DNA of 64,000 nucleotides from Mycobacterium sp. 3519A (GCF_900240945.1 NZ_OESG01000011.1:96778-160777); one strand, 5' to 3'. Shown: positions 1 to 9,063, numbered from the stretch's first letter. The notes: a model not told the origin generated them from the letters alone. Made by a program: numbers and translations.

Positions 1-133
1 CGTCGCGGGCCGCGGCGACGTCGACGAGCACAGGTTCGGCCGACAACAGGCGTTCCAGCGCAGTGGCATTCGCCCGACTGCGCCGCAGTTCGGCGTTCTC
101 GGTCAACGGCAGCGGCATCGTTTCTGTCGTCAT
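1..133 (-). CDS. Partial CDS, N-terminal 44 residues of an unrecognised protein
   Basis: The reverse strand encodes MTTETMPLPLTENAELRRSR and continues past residue 44 beyond the window edge. The ATG lies 5 nt after the stop codon of the type III glutamine synthetase upstream of it, so the two are almost certainly one operon. No signal peptide or membrane segment is visible in this piece. The phrase AEPVLVDV is loosely reminiscent of the beginning of DUF1116 proteins, but that is a weak impression. Product unknown. Confidence 0.55.
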   Translation of the reverse strand, partial: MTTETMPLPLTENAELRRSRANATALERLLSAEPVLVDVAAARD

Positions 134-138
134 CGCCG

Positions 139-1473
139 TCAGACCCGCTGCAGGTAGGTGCGGGTTTCCCAATCGGTGACCACCGACTGGTACTCGTGAC
201 ACTCGCGACTCATGTAGTCGAAGAACGTTCGGTGAAAGTCCTTGCCGAACGTGCGTTGCGCCAGGTCGTCCGATTCGAATGCCGCCAGCGCGCGCTCGAA
301 TGTGTTCGGCAGAGCCATATCCCGCAGCTCGGCGGGGTCCAGCTTGTACGTGTCGACGTTCAGCGGTTCACCGGGATCGAGCTTGTTCTCGATGCCGTCG
401 AGGCCCGCCGAGAGCGCCATCGCGATCCCCAGGTAGTAGTTCACCGCGGCGTCGGCGGTGCGCACCTCGAGGCAGTGCCGGTTCACCGGCAGCCGGCACA
501 TCAGCGTCCGGTTGTTGTTGCCCCACGCCCGATAGATTGGCGCCCAGGAGATTTCGTCCATGAAGCCCTTGCTGGTGAACCGCTTGTAGGAGTTCACCGT
601 CGGGCAGGTGACCGCAGTGATGGCGTCACCGTGAGCGAGGACGCCCGCTGTGAATTGCCGCGCCAGGTCGCTGTAACCCCCGCCGTCGGCGGCCGCGAAC
701 ACGTTGCGGCCCGAGGTGGCGTCGGCAAGGCTGATGTTGATGTGCGCAGCCGATCCGAAATCGTCCTGGAAGGGCTTGGGCATGAAGGTGGCGATGCAGC
801 CCAGTTTGCGCGCGCACTGCTTGGCCATCAGACGGAAGATCACCATCCTGTCGGCCATCGTCAGCGCGTCGGCGTAGTTGAAATTGAACTCGTACTGACC
901 GTCGCCGCCCTCATGGTCGAATGAGTACAGGCCCCACCCCAGATCGGCCATGTACTGGGCCATCGGGTCGAGGAAGTCCCGCGCCAGGATGGTCGCCTCG
1001 AGGTCGTAGCCGCGCGTCGGCTCGTTCAGCCGGTCGCTGGGAACCAGTGGCTCCCAACCGGTTTCCGTCTCCCTGATAACGTAGAACTCCGGCTCGATGC
1101 CAACGTTGGCGACGAAGCCCATATCGGCTGCCCGCTCGACCTGCTGGAGCAGCACGTTGCGGGAGTCCTGCGAATAGAGCTCGTTCTCCAACTTGAGGGT
1201 GGCCGGGGCGAGTGCGATCTGCGGATCCCACGGCAACACGACGAGCCGGTCGAGGTCGGGGAAGCCCTGACATTCGTCTTCATGTGGTCCGAGCTCGCCC
1301 ATGCCCTCCAGCGCACCCACCGTGTAGAGCTCCGAACCGTTTGCCATCGACTCGAGCGACGTCACGGGGACGCACTTGCTCTTCGGGACGCCATGGATAT
1401 CGACGTAGTAGCCGAACACGTATCGCACGCCTTGTGCTGCGAGTGTCGTGGCCAGGTCGGCGGCGGATGCCAT
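139..1473 (-). CDS. glnT: Type III glutamate-ammonia ligase (glutamine synthetase family)
   Basis: A 444-residue protein of the glutamine synthetase fold, expected to ligate ammonia or an amine to the gamma-carboxyl of glutamate using ATP. Visible family signatures include EPEFYVI near residue 127 (metal-binding E-x-E), a DHEGGDGQYEFNF block, GSAAHINISL and the arginine-rich NRTLMCRLPVNRHCLEVR substrate-binding stretch. The overall match is to the short type III (GlnT) branch rather than GlnA. The start chosen is the ATG at 1473, preceded by GAAGGGA. An upstream in-frame ATG would add 23 atypical residues and lacks such a site. GlnT proteins often sit with amidotransferase-like subunits for N-methylglutamate or related amine metabolism. 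Here only the next, truncated gene is visible, so the substrate is open. Confidence 0.85.
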   Translation of the reverse strand: MASAADLATTLAAQGVRYVFGYYVDIHGVPKSKCVPVTSLESMANGSELYTVGALEGMGELGPHEDECQGFPDLDRLVVLPWDPQIALAPATLKLENELYSQDSRNVLLQQVERAADMGFVANVGIEPEFYVIRETETGWEPLVPSDRLNEPTRGYDLEATILARDFLDPMAQYMADLGWGLYSFDHEGGDGQYEFNFNYADALTMADRMVIFRLMAKQCARKLGCIATFMPKPFQDDFGSAAHINISLADATSGRNVFAAADGGGYSDLARQFTAGVLAHGDAITAVTCPTVNSYKRFTSKGFMDEISWAPIYRAWGNNNRTLMCRLPVNRHCLEVRTADAAVNYYLGIAMALSAGLDGIENKLDPGEPLNVDTYKLDPAELRDMALPNTFERALAAFESDDLAQRTFGKDFHRTFFDYMSRECHEYQSVVTDWETRTYLQRV

Positions 1474-1659
1474 GGGCAACGTCCCTTCGTAGGTCGATTT
1501 ATGGCATCTAAACACCGTGGTAAGTCGAATACAAGCATTCACAGCGCAAAAATCGACGAAAATCGTTTCAACGATGTAAACGACGGTCCCCGATGCGCGC
1601 GCTGGTGTGCCACCCGCTGCGGGCCCTAAAACGGTGCAGCGCTTGGGATCTGGATCAGG
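1474..1659 (-). promoter_or_regulatory. Probable glnT promoter region
   Basis: This 186-nt gap separates the glnT start from the stop codon of the SDR gene behind it. The part from about 1500 to 1590 is clearly more AT-rich than the surroundings, as expected of a promoter. No convincing operator or hairpin was seen. Confidence 0.35.
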
Positions 1660-2502
1660 TCAGTGCGACCAGCCGTCGGCGTTCTGATCGTCGAAGGTGC
1701 GGTCGATGCGTTCGAAGCGCCGCCGGATCGAGTCTCGCGCCGCGCGGTGCGGTAGCGCGTAGAGGCGGTTGGTCAGGATCGCGTCGGCCGTCAACCGCGC
1801 CACGTCGTCGACGGCGAGCACCGAGTCGTCGGTGGGATCGGAGGCGAGTTGCTGAACCGACTCGGCGGCCGAGGGCGTGGCCGGGCCGTAATCCGAACTG
1901 CGCACGCGTTCGGTGTTGGCCAGCAGGTTGGTCTCCACGATCATCGGGCACAGCACTGTCACCCCGATGCCGTTCGGCCGCACCTCGCGAGCCAGGGTTT
2001 CGGCGAGCGCGACGACGCCGTACTTCGCCACGCAGTACGGTCCCAGCCCGACGTTGGGAATCAACCCGGCGAACGACGACGTGAACACGATGTGACTGTC
2101 GCCGCCTTGGGCGATCAGCCGGGGCAGGAACGCCTCGACGCCGTGGATCGGGCCCCACAGGTCGACGTCGATGACGAACCGCCAGTCGTCGTGGCTGGTT
2201 TCGGCGATCGGGCCCGCGTACGCGATGCCGGCGTTGTTGAACACCACGTGCACTTCGCCGTAGACGCGGAACGCCTCGTCGGCGAGATTGGTCACGTCGT
2301 CGAGCTTGCGCACGTCGCAGACGACGCCGTGGGCGTCGACGCCGTCCCCGCGCAGCGTCGACACCGCACTGTCCAGTGCGCCCCGGTCGATGTCGGCGAT
2401 CATCACCCGCGCGCCGCGACGGGCGAACTCTCGCGCCGTGGCGAAGCCGATGCCGTTCGCTCCACCGGTGATTACTGTTGCGCGCCCTTCGAAACTCTCC
2501 AC
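1660..2502 (-). CDS. Short-chain dehydrogenase/reductase (classical SDR)
   Basis: A 280-residue NAD(P)-dependent oxidoreductase. The Rossmann motif TGGANGIG is near residues 13-20, NNAG near 90, a catalytic serine in FTSSFAGL, and the Y-x-x-x-K pair in YCVAKYG. These are all the elements of an active classical SDR. The C-terminus is about 30 residues longer than a minimal SDR and ends in a basic helix. The start is taken as GTG at 2502 (VESFEGRATVITGG), because the longer frame upstream reads through the end of the preceding gene. It follows the epimerase-like gene by 10 nt, so the two are co-transcribed. The substrate cannot be told from sequence; a hydroxy-lipid or steroid-like alcohol would fit the neighbourhood. 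Confidence 0.8.
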   Translation of the reverse strand: MESFEGRATVITGGANGIGFATAREFARRGARVMIADIDRGALDSAVSTLRGDGVDAHGVVCDVRKLDDVTNLADEAFRVYGEVHVVFNNAGIAYAGPIAETSHDDWRFVIDVDLWGPIHGVEAFLPRLIAQGGDSHIVFTSSFAGLIPNVGLGPYCVAKYGVVALAETLAREVRPNGIGVTVLCPMIVETNLLANTERVRSSDYGPATPSAAESVQQLASDPTDDSVLAVDDVARLTADAILTNRLYALPHRAARDSIRRRFERIDRTFDDQNADGWSH

Positions 2503-2512
2503 GCCGCGAACA

Positions 2513-3577
2513 CTACGGCTTGTCGGGGCCCGGCTCTCCCAACTTGCGGCGGATCGCGCCCCACGGATCGGCGTACTGCCCGGGTTGCTTCCAGTAGGCG
2601 CCGAGCCGCTGCAGGACCGCCCGAATGAGGGGGGCGAAGAACGGCAGCACGTACCGCGTCCATCCGGCATTCGCGCGCATCTCCGCGAGCATGTCCGGCC
2701 ACGAATGATGCTGGAACTGCAGGGCTTCCTGCCCGCGCGTGGTGTCCATCCACTCGGTGACGAACCAGTCGTCGTCGTTGTCGGGGTTGCCCGGCCGACC
2801 CTTGGGCAGACCGCCCTTGATCCCGCGCGCTTCGGACAGCGCCGACCCGACGTCGCTGTACTGCATCTTGTGCGAGTCGTCACCGGCGATCAGCAGGATC
2901 TCGCCGACGACATCGGCGGTGGTCGCCGCGGCGAACGCGAACGCGACATCGCGCACGTCGACCATGTGCACATGGTTGTCTGCGGGCAGAGCGCTCTCGA
3001 TGTACGCCGCGTCGGCGTCGAGCGGCATGGCGGACGGGTCGACCGACATCACGCCACCGAGTCGGAGCACGACCCAGTCGAGGCGCGATGACCGGACGAT
3101 CTGCTCGGCCTCGATCTTGTGCGCACTGTAGAGATCTGACGCCTTCATGGGTTCATCCGCGCCCAATGGCGCCCTGAACCGATGGGGGTTGCGCGCGCCG
3201 AACACCGCATTGCTCGACGCCTGCACCCAGCGCGGGGGCGTCGGCTGCGCTTCGGCGATGCGGACGAGGGTGGCGGTCGCATCGACATTGACGCGTCGCG
3301 CGAGTTTCGGATTGCGGTAGATCGCAGGCGGAATGATCGCCGCCAGATGGATGATCGCCGCCGGGGCGACGTCTGCGATGAGGCGCTGCGCCTGCTGCGG
3401 GTCTGTCAGGTCGGCCCAACGGGCCTCGACGCCGGTGGGCAGCTTGGCGGCCGCTTTGCGGTTCGCGGGCGTATCGAGGTCGGCGCCGACCACGCGGCGG
3501 CCGTCTGCGGCCAGGCGCTTGACGGTTTCCGAGCCCACCAGTCCGAAGCCGCCCGTGACCAGCACTGTGTCAGGCAA
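2513..3577 (-). CDS. NAD-dependent epimerase/dehydratase family protein (extended SDR)
   Basis: A 354-residue extended SDR. Residues 1-20 carry the nucleotide-binding motif TGGFGLVG, followed by D-L-D near 39 that favours NAD(H) or NADP(H) ribose contacts. A Y-S-A-H-K catalytic motif lies in DLYSAHKIEAEQ. The C-terminal third (WFVTEWMDTTRGQEALQFQ) resembles the sterol-dehydrogenase-like or nucleoside-sugar-epimerase-like proteins common in mycobacteria. The exact reaction is not known. It is the first gene of a minus-strand pair with the SDR at 1660-2502. Its promoter is shared divergently with the acyltransferase at 3667 and contains a copy of the GAGAA-N5-TTCTC-type element. Confidence 0.8.
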   Translation of the reverse strand: MPDTVLVTGGFGLVGSETVKRLAADGRRVVGADLDTPANRKAAAKLPTGVEARWADLTDPQQAQRLIADVAPAAIIHLAAIIPPAIYRNPKLARRVNVDATATLVRIAEAQPTPPRWVQASSNAVFGARNPHRFRAPLGADEPMKASDLYSAHKIEAEQIVRSSRLDWVVLRLGGVMSVDPSAMPLDADAAYIESALPADNHVHMVDVRDVAFAFAAATTADVVGEILLIAGDDSHKMQYSDVGSALSEARGIKGGLPKGRPGNPDNDDDWFVTEWMDTTRGQEALQFQHHSWPDMLAEMRANAGWTRYVLPFFAPLIRAVLQRLGAYWKQPGQYADPWGAIRRKLGEPGPDKP

Positions 3578-3603
3578 ATGCGCTCCTAGCTGCGGATATG
3601 GTA

Positions 3604-3630
3604 TTCTCTTTTTGCGAGAGTAGCATACTC
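3604..3630 (+). promoter_or_regulatory. Operator-like element F, three half-sites, divergent promoter
   Basis: The sequence reads TTCTC (3604-3608), 7 nt, GAGAG (3616-3620), 5 nt, TACTC (3626-3630). The last 15 nt match the perfect palindrome in front of the TetR gene at 9890-9904 in 12 of 15 positions. The half-site spacing 7-then-5 is the same as in the elements at 8182, 9084 and 18016. It lies between an epimerase gene and the acyltransferase, which are divergent. It is the weakest of the six copies. Confidence 0.5.
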
Positions 3631-3666
3631 GGATTCTGGGGGAACGACTTGGGGAACAGGTCAGGC

Positions 3667-4473
3667 ATGAGCAGCAGCCGGGGGAACCAGCCAGAGACCG
3701 CCAAGTGGGACCCGACGTTCACTCGGCAGATCGCCAGTCGACTGGGGCCTTTGGTCAAGCGGTACTTCCGGGCCGAGGTGCGTGGTCTGGAGTCGATCCC
3801 GAAGGCCGGTGGGGCGCTGCTGGTCTCGAACCACTCCGGCGGCATGTTCACGCCCGATGTACTGATCTTCGCGCCGGCGTTCTACGACGCGTTCGGATTC
3901 GACCGGCCGGTGTACACGCTGGCGCACTACGGCGTGTTCATCGCCAACATCGGGGACTGGTTGCGCCGTGCCGGAGTCATCGAAGCCAGTCGGGAGAACG
4001 CGGCCAAGGCATTGCGCGACGGCGCCCTGGTATTGGTGTTCCCCGGCGGTGATTACGACTCGTACCGGCCAACGTTCACGGAGAACGTGATCGACTTCGC
4101 CGGCCGCACGGGCTACGTCAGGACCGCCATCCAAACCGGGGTGCCGATCGTGCCGATGGTCTCGATCGGCGCGCAGGAGACCCAATTGTTCCTCGCCAGA
4201 GGCGATTCCATTGCCCGTCGGTTGGGTCTGACAAAGGCGCGCATGGCGATATTGCCGATCAGCTTCGGCTTCCCGTTCGGATTGTCGGCGATCTTCCCGC
4301 CGAACCTCCCGCTGCCGTCGAAGATCGTCACGCGGGTACTCGATCCCATCGACATCACCGCCGAGTTCGGTGACGACCCGGACATCGACGAGGTGGATTT
4401 GCACGTCCGCGCGGTGATGCAGCAGGCGCTCGACGAACTCGCCCGCGAGCGCCGGTTCCCGGTGCTGGGTTAG
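3667..4473 (+). CDS. PlsC-like lysophospholipid/glycerophospholipid acyltransferase
   Basis: A 268-residue acyltransferase that should move an acyl group from acyl-CoA to a hydroxyl acceptor at the membrane. Motif I is present as NHSGG at residues 55-59, with the acidic residue following later than in the classical NHxxxxD. Motif III is FPGGD at 125-129, where the usual form is FPEGT. The altered motifs place it in the mycobacterial PlsC-like group, whose acceptors are mostly unknown. The start is ATG 3667 with GGAACAGG just upstream; an upstream in-frame ATG at 3598 would run through the operator element. The gene ends tail-to-tail with the WS/DGAT gene, the two stop codons overlapping within TTAG. 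Confidence 0.75.
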   Translation: MSSSRGNQPETAKWDPTFTRQIASRLGPLVKRYFRAEVRGLESIPKAGGALLVSNHSGGMFTPDVLIFAPAFYDAFGFDRPVYTLAHYGVFIANIGDWLRRAGVIEASRENAAKALRDGALVLVFPGGDYDSYRPTFTENVIDFAGRTGYVRTAIQTGVPIVPMVSIGAQETQLFLARGDSIARRLGLTKARMAILPISFGFPFGLSAIFPPNLPLPSKIVTRVLDPIDITAEFGDDPDIDEVDLHVRAVMQQALDELARERRFPVLG

Positions 4474-5903
4474 CCGCCTGCCTTCGCAGGGGCCATTGCG
4501 GTGTCGACGGTTCTCGCGTCGGCCAGTCCGCACGCGCGGCGGATCTCGCCGAACGCGTGGATCATCGCGTCCGTCGCCTCGTGCGTGTCGTTGAAGGTGC
4601 GGTCATCGGACAACACCGCGATGTCGAGTTGGTCGACGTAGCTCCAGAACGTCATGTTGAATGCACTGGCCGCGGAAAGCACTCCGACGGAATAGATTTC
4701 GCTGACCGGCGCGCCGCCGATGTGCCCGCGCTGTCGCGGCCCCGGCACGTTGGACACCGCGACGTTCATGATCTTGTTGCGCGACGCGCGTCTCGACTGC
4801 CATCGGAACAGGGCTGGAGTCAGCGGCGGCGGCAGATACTCCATCAGCCGGCCGTGCAGACGCGGTCCCAACAACTCGTTGTCTTCCTTCGCCCTGGTCG
4901 CCGCGAGGGCGGTCAACTTCACCCGCTGCAGCGGATCGTCGATGTGCACCGGCAGCGACACGGCAAGGCCGCTGATCTCGTTGCCGGTGATCCGGTCCGG
5001 GGACCGGTCGGTGCTGACGGGGACGGAGGCGAGGATGGGCTGATCCGCGCGTCCGTCGTAGCGCAGCAGCAACTCGCGCAGGCCGCCTGCCGCCATCGCC
5101 AACACGACGTCGTTGAAGGTGACGCCGAGGTGTTTGGCGGTCTCCTTGACGTCGGCCAACGACAGCGATGCTGTTGCGAATGTCCGTGCGGGGGAGACGA
5201 TGTGGTTGAGGAACGTCGGCGGGGCCTTGAACATCTTGGCCATATCGGCATCGTCGTCGCGCTCGCGTGCTCTTCGACGGACCCGCGTCGCCCCCTGCGC
5301 CGCATCGCGCAGCAGCGCAGGTAATGCGGCGATGTTGCGGCAGTGGTCGAGTTGCGCTGCCCAGAGCAACCGGCGCCTGGTGGGCGGTTCGCAGACGGGA
5401 TAGTCGTCGTGCTCGTCCTGCGACGGGCCTGCCAGGTCCATCAGCCTGGCCAGCAGGTTGGCCGATGCGACTCCATCGGCCAGTGTGTGGTGCACCTTGC
5501 CGATCAGTGCGAACCGGTCGTCGGTCATGCCTTCGGCGAAATGGAACTCCCACAGTGGTTTCGATCGGTCCAACGGGGTGCTGGCGATCTCACCGATCAC
5601 CTTGTCGAGCTCTCTGCGCCCGCCGGGTGCGGGCACCGGGACGCGTCGCAGGTGGTAGTCGAGGTCGACCGGGCAGTCCTGCAGCCACATCGGGTGGTGC
5701 AGCTTCCACGGGATGTCGACGAGTCGGTAGCGCAGCGGGTCCAGCAGGTGCAGTCGCCGCGCGATGGTGCGGCGGAAGACGTCGAAAGTGAACTCGCCGT
5801 CGAACTCGGCGGCATGCACGACGGCCACCTTGAGCGTGTGCGTGTGCAGATTCGGCGTTTCGCTGTACAGCAGCATGGCGTCCATGCCGTTGAGTCGCTT
5901 CAC
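4470..5903 (-). CDS. Wax ester synthase/diacylglycerol acyltransferase (WS/DGAT, Tgs family)
   Basis: A 477-residue member of the WS/DGAT/MGAT family, which forms triacylglycerol or wax esters from acyl-CoA. The catalytic motif HHTLADG is at residues 138-144, matching the family HHxxxDG. The C-terminal domain shows NVAVSNVPGPRQRG and IYSVGVLS, the conserved second-half signatures. Length is normal for the family. It converges on the PlsC-like acyltransferase, and together they suggest local lipid storage or modification functions. A 73-nt gap separates its start from the SDR gene upstream, so it may be read from the same minus-strand transcript as the P450/SDR pair, or from its own promoter. 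Confidence 0.88.
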   Translation of the reverse strand: MKRLNGMDAMLLYSETPNLHTHTLKVAVVHAAEFDGEFTFDVFRRTIARRLHLLDPLRYRLVDIPWKLHHPMWLQDCPVDLDYHLRRVPVPAPGGRRELDKVIGEIASTPLDRSKPLWEFHFAEGMTDDRFALIGKVHHTLADGVASANLLARLMDLAGPSQDEHDDYPVCEPPTRRRLLWAAQLDHCRNIAALPALLRDAAQGATRVRRRARERDDDADMAKMFKAPPTFLNHIVSPARTFATASLSLADVKETAKHLGVTFNDVVLAMAAGGLRELLLRYDGRADQPILASVPVSTDRSPDRITGNEISGLAVSLPVHIDDPLQRVKLTALAATRAKEDNELLGPRLHGRLMEYLPPPLTPALFRWQSRRASRNKIMNVAVSNVPGPRQRGHIGGAPVSEIYSVGVLSAASAFNMTFWSYVDQLDIAVLSDDRTFNDTHEATDAMIHAFGEIRRACGLADARTVDTAMAPAKAGG

Positions 5904-5976
5904 GTTCCACCCCCCGCGGTCTATCGAAGCACCGCGACGGGCAAGATCGTGTCGCTTTCAGCGAGCTAGTCGCACG

Positions 5977-6816
5977 TTATTTGAGGCAGCTGCCCCCGTC
6001 GACCGGCAGGGTGACGCCGGTGATGTAGCGGGCTTCGTCGGATGCCAGGAACAGCACCGCGTTGGCGATGTCCTCGGGCTCGACCCAGCCGATCGGCAGC
6101 GTGTGCATCAGCTGGCCGACGACCTTCATGTCGTCGGGGCCCGGGTTCTCCAGGTCGGGGCGGAACAGTTTCATGGTGGGTTCGTTCATGAACAGCGGGG
6201 TGTTCACGTTGGTCGGGTGCACCGAGTTGACCCGGATGTTCTGCGCACCGAGTTCGACGGCGAAGGTGCGCATCAGGCCCACCACACCATGTTTGGCCGC
6301 GACGTAGTGGCCGGTGTGCGGGTAGGCCTTGAGCCCACCCACTGAGCTGGTCAAGATTATGGAGCCGCCGCGCCCGCCCTCGAGGATGTGTGGCACACCG
6401 GCTTTCACGGTCTTCCATACCCCGCCCAGGTTGATGTCGATCATGGCGGTCCAGTCGGTTTCGCTGGTCTTGTCCAGGGTTTGGCCGCCGTTGCCGATGC
6501 CCGCGTTGGCCACGATGATGTCGAGGCGGCCGAGTTGTTCGACGCCGGTGTCGACGGCGGCTTTGAGCGCGTCGTAGTCGCGGACGTCGACCTCGGCGGT
6601 ATAGATACGCCGGTTGTGGCCCTTGACCAGATCGGCGGTCTCGGCCAGATCCTCCGGCGTGGAGGCGGCGATCAGGTCGACGGTGTCGATCTTCTTGCAG
6701 ATGTCGACGGCGATGATGTCGGCGCCCTCCTGGGCCAACCGCACCGCATGCGCGCGGCCCTGCCCACGTGCCGCACCGGTGATGAAAGCGACCTTGCCCT
6801 CTACACGTCCTGCCAT
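5977..6816 (-). CDS. Mycofactocin-coupled SDR family oxidoreductase (copy 1)
   Basis: A 279-residue SDR with T-G-A-A-R-G-Q-G at 13-20, NAG at 104-106 and the catalytic pair Y171/K175 in GHYVAAKHG. After beta-strand 2 it has the insertion (DICKKIDTVDLIAASTPEDL) typical of SDRs whose NAD is non-exchangeable and is re-oxidised by mycofactocin. That link is knowledge of the family; no mycofactocin biosynthesis genes lie in this window. The start ATG 6816 has AAGGGA upstream. It follows the P450 gene by 40 nt on the same strand, so the P450 probably hydroxylates and this enzyme oxidises the alcohol. Two close paralogues lie at 33938 and 57060. Confidence 0.88.
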   Translation of the reverse strand: MAGRVEGKVAFITGAARGQGRAHAVRLAQEGADIIAVDICKKIDTVDLIAASTPEDLAETADLVKGHNRRIYTAEVDVRDYDALKAAVDTGVEQLGRLDIIVANAGIGNGGQTLDKTSETDWTAMIDINLGGVWKTVKAGVPHILEGGRGGSIILTSSVGGLKAYPHTGHYVAAKHGVVGLMRTFAVELGAQNIRVNSVHPTNVNTPLFMNEPTMKLFRPDLENPGPDDMKVVGQLMHTLPIGWVEPEDIANAVLFLASDEARYITGVTLPVDGGSCLK

Positions 6817-6856
6817 GTCTGTCGTCCCTTTACTGATGGTTGTTTTCTGTCGGTTG

Positions 6857-8065
6857 TCAAATGAAAGTGGGCATGGACTCCCAGCCGCGGACGGCGGTCG
6901 TCTGCGACGGACGAGCGTTCGGCCAGTCCACCTCCCAGGTCGGGAACCTCTTGAGAATCTCCTCGAGCGCGATACGGCCCTCGAGACGGGCCAGCGCATT
7001 GCCCATGCAGAAGTGAGTCCCAGCCCCGAATGTCATGTGCGAGTGCTGCTCTCGATGAATGTCGAACACGTCGCCGTCCGGCGGGAAGCGGCGGTGGTCA
7101 CGGTTGGCGGCACCGACCAGCATCAGCATTGCGGATCCTTCCGGCACCGTCTGACCGTGGTACTCGACATCGCGGGTGACGTATCGCGCGATCTGGAGCG
7201 CGGGCGGTTCCCAGCGCAGGATCTCCTCGATCGCCTGTGGGATCAGCGCGGGATTCTCGGCCAGTTCGCGACGTTGGTCGGGGTGTTCGGCCAACGTCTT
7301 GCCTGCCCAGCCGATCAGCCGGGTGGTGGTTTCTGCGCCCGCCGTGGCGACGACGGTCAGGTACATCAGCAGTTCGTCGCGCCGTAGTCGCCGCAAAGTG
7401 CCGGTCTCGTCGGTGAATTCGGCATTGAGCAGATCGGTCATGATGTCGTCAGAGGGGTGCTCGGTGCGATAGTCGATGAACTCGGCGAACACCTCGCCGG
7501 TGGCCAGCAGTTCCACTTCCTTGTTCTGCAGGGTGGCTTCACCGTGGTCGGTGACCCGGCGCTGGTCTTCTTCCGGAATGCCGAGCAGCATCCCGATCAC
7601 CCGCATGGGCATCTGCTCACCGAGGTCGTTGACGAAATCGAAACGGCCCGTGCCCATCAGCGGGTCCAGGCACCGGGCGGTGAACTCACGGATCTGTGGT
7701 TCCAGGGCTAGCACCTTGCGGGGGGTGAACATCCGCGACAGTAGGTTGCGGTGGATGTTGTGGATCGGCGGATCCTCGAAAATCAATGTGCCGGGCGGGA
7801 TTTCCATGCCGGACTTGATGATCTCGAGCAACGCGCCGCGGCCGGAGATGAATGTCTCGTGGTCGATGAGCGCTTTGTTGACATCGTCGAAACGACTCAA
7901 TGCGTAGAAGTCGTGCTTGTCGTTGTAGTACAGCGGCGCTTCTTCGCGGATGCGGGCGAACACCGGGTACGGGTTCATGTTGAGGTCGACGCTGTACGGG
8001 TCGTAATACAACTCGTCCGCTGTCGCGGTGTCCTGCACGTCGGAGTTCTCCGCACTGATCGTCAC
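6857..8065 (-). CDS. Cytochrome P450 (copy 1, paired with mycofactocin SDR)
   Basis: A 402-residue soluble bacterial P450. The heme-binding loop is FGAGTHFCMG with the cysteine ligand about residue 353. The oxygen-activation helix reads AGAETTTR, and E-E-I-L-R supplies the ExxR motif. N-terminal membrane anchors are absent, as usual for bacterial class I enzymes that need ferredoxin and reductase, which are not in the immediate vicinity. It resembles the P450 at 34796 (for example LNMNPYPVFARIREEAPLYY against HDPYPVYARLRDEAPIYY). The promoter 8066-8250 carries operator-like element D, so the gene is probably controlled by the TetR regulator at 9114. Confidence 0.92.
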   Translation of the reverse strand: MTISAENSDVQDTATADELYYDPYSVDLNMNPYPVFARIREEAPLYYNDKHDFYALSRFDDVNKALIDHETFISGRGALLEIIKSGMEIPPGTLIFEDPPIHNIHRNLLSRMFTPRKVLALEPQIREFTARCLDPLMGTGRFDFVNDLGEQMPMRVIGMLLGIPEEDQRRVTDHGEATLQNKEVELLATGEVFAEFIDYRTEHPSDDIMTDLLNAEFTDETGTLRRLRRDELLMYLTVVATAGAETTTRLIGWAGKTLAEHPDQRRELAENPALIPQAIEEILRWEPPALQIARYVTRDVEYHGQTVPEGSAMLMLVGAANRDHRRFPPDGDVFDIHREQHSHMTFGAGTHFCMGNALARLEGRIALEEILKRFPTWEVDWPNARPSQTTAVRGWESMPTFI

Positions 8066-8181
8066 GGTGTTGCCTTTCGCTGCATCCCGGAGGCGTAAGA
8101 CATATGTACTGCATTTGTCTCACAACTCTGGCACCGGGTCCCCGCGGGTGTCAACAACGGACTCCTTTTTCGCAACTTAAG

Positions 8182-8208
8182 CTCTCCGCTTAGAAGAATT
8201 CGCTTCTC
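8182..8208 (-). promoter_or_regulatory. Operator-like element D upstream of the P450
   Basis: On the plus strand CTCTC (8182-8186) is followed after 7 nt by AAGAA (8194-8198) and after 5 nt by TTCTC (8204-8208). Read on the minus strand the core is GAGAAGCGAATTCTT, one base from the GAGAA-N5-TTCTC consensus. It lies 117 to 143 nt upstream of the P450 start codon. The rest of the 185-nt gap is AT-richer and has no other recognisable signal. Confidence 0.55.
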
Positions 8209-8250
8209 AACAGGGTGATCGGGGGTTGTGTTGTGCCGCAACGGGTTCGC

Positions 8251-9063
8251 CTATTCGCCTGGGAAACGCAGGAGGGCTTCCTGGCCGTAGGAGGCGACCA
8301 GTGTGCCGTCCTCGGTCAGGATGTCGCCCCTGCCGAAGCTGCGCCCGTGCGCCAGCACCGGGCTGTGCTGCCGCAGCAGGAACCAGGAATCCGTGCGGAA
8401 GGGGCGATGAAACCACATGGTGTGGGACGTGACCGCGGAGGTGAACCATGTTCCGTTGCCGCGCTGGCTGACCCCGGCCATCGGCCGCAGGGCCGTGCCG
8501 ATGAGAGTGAGGTCGGTGCTGTAGGCGGCCAGCGCCTGCGCCAGGTCCGTGTCAACGGCGGGCGTGCGCATCCACACTTCGAACTCCGGCGGACCGGTCG
8601 TTGTGGCGTTGAGGTCCACCGTCGTTCGGCTTTCCCACGGGATGAGGTCGAGCGCGATTCGATGCTCGGGGCCCAGGACTTCGGGTGCGTCGGCGACGGA
8701 TTGGCGGGACGGGCCGTCCTCCACGACGTGCATGCAGACCGACGATGTCGCGACCACCCCGCGGCTCTGCCGGGCGGTGATGGTCACGGTGGCGAAAGAG
8801 CGGCCCTCGTGGTGCCGGGTGGCCTGATAGCGGACGGGTTCGTCGGCGGTGCCTTCGCGGGCGAACACCGCGTGCTGTGACTTGACGACCTTGTCCGGAC
8901 ATACCGTCGACGCGATCCGGATGAACTGTGCGAGCAGTTGCCCGCCGAAAATCCGGTGGTATTCCAGCTGCTGATTGCGGCCCTCGAACTCGGTGACCCC
9001 GTCGCCGCCGGTGACCGGGTCAAGATCAAGGCACGCGAGCAGATCGGGCCAGAGATCGGACAC
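8251..9063 (-). CDS. Acyl-CoA thioesterase II (TesB-like, double hotdog)
   Basis: A 270-residue thioesterase of the TesB family, which hydrolyses acyl-CoA to free acid and CoA. The N-terminal hotdog contains the conserved FGGQLLAQ phrase near residue 40, followed by VKSQHAVFAREG. The second hotdog contains WMRTPA and the late MWFHRPFR / DSWFLLRQHSPV block typical of TesB and its mammalian peroxisomal homologues. Length is close to the family norm. The promoter just upstream contains element C, placing it in the presumptive TetR regulon. It may relieve CoA sequestration during breakdown of the island's substrate. Confidence 0.88.
   Translation of the reverse strand: MSDLWPDLLACLDLDPVTGGDGVTEFEGRNQQLEYHRIFGGQLLAQFIRIASTVCPDKVVKSQHAVFAREGTADEPVRYQATRHHEGRSFATVTITARQSRGVVATSSVCMHVVEDGPSRQSVADAPEVLGPEHRIALDLIPWESRTTVDLNATTTGPPEFEVWMRTPAVDTDLAQALAAYSTDLTLIGTALRPMAGVSQRGNGTWFTSAVTSHTMWFHRPFRTDSWFLLRQHSPVLAHGRSFGRGDILTEDGTLVASYGQEALLRFPGE

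Noticed and set aside
1660..2883. A 407-residue fused protein containing the SDR plus an N-terminal extension
   Set aside because: The extension is the out-of-frame 3' part of the epimerase gene; the GTG at 2502 gives a normal SDR.
5964..6000. tRNA or small RNA gene in intergenic gaps
   Set aside because: No cloverleaf-like pairing or tRNA consensus arms were found in this or any other gap.
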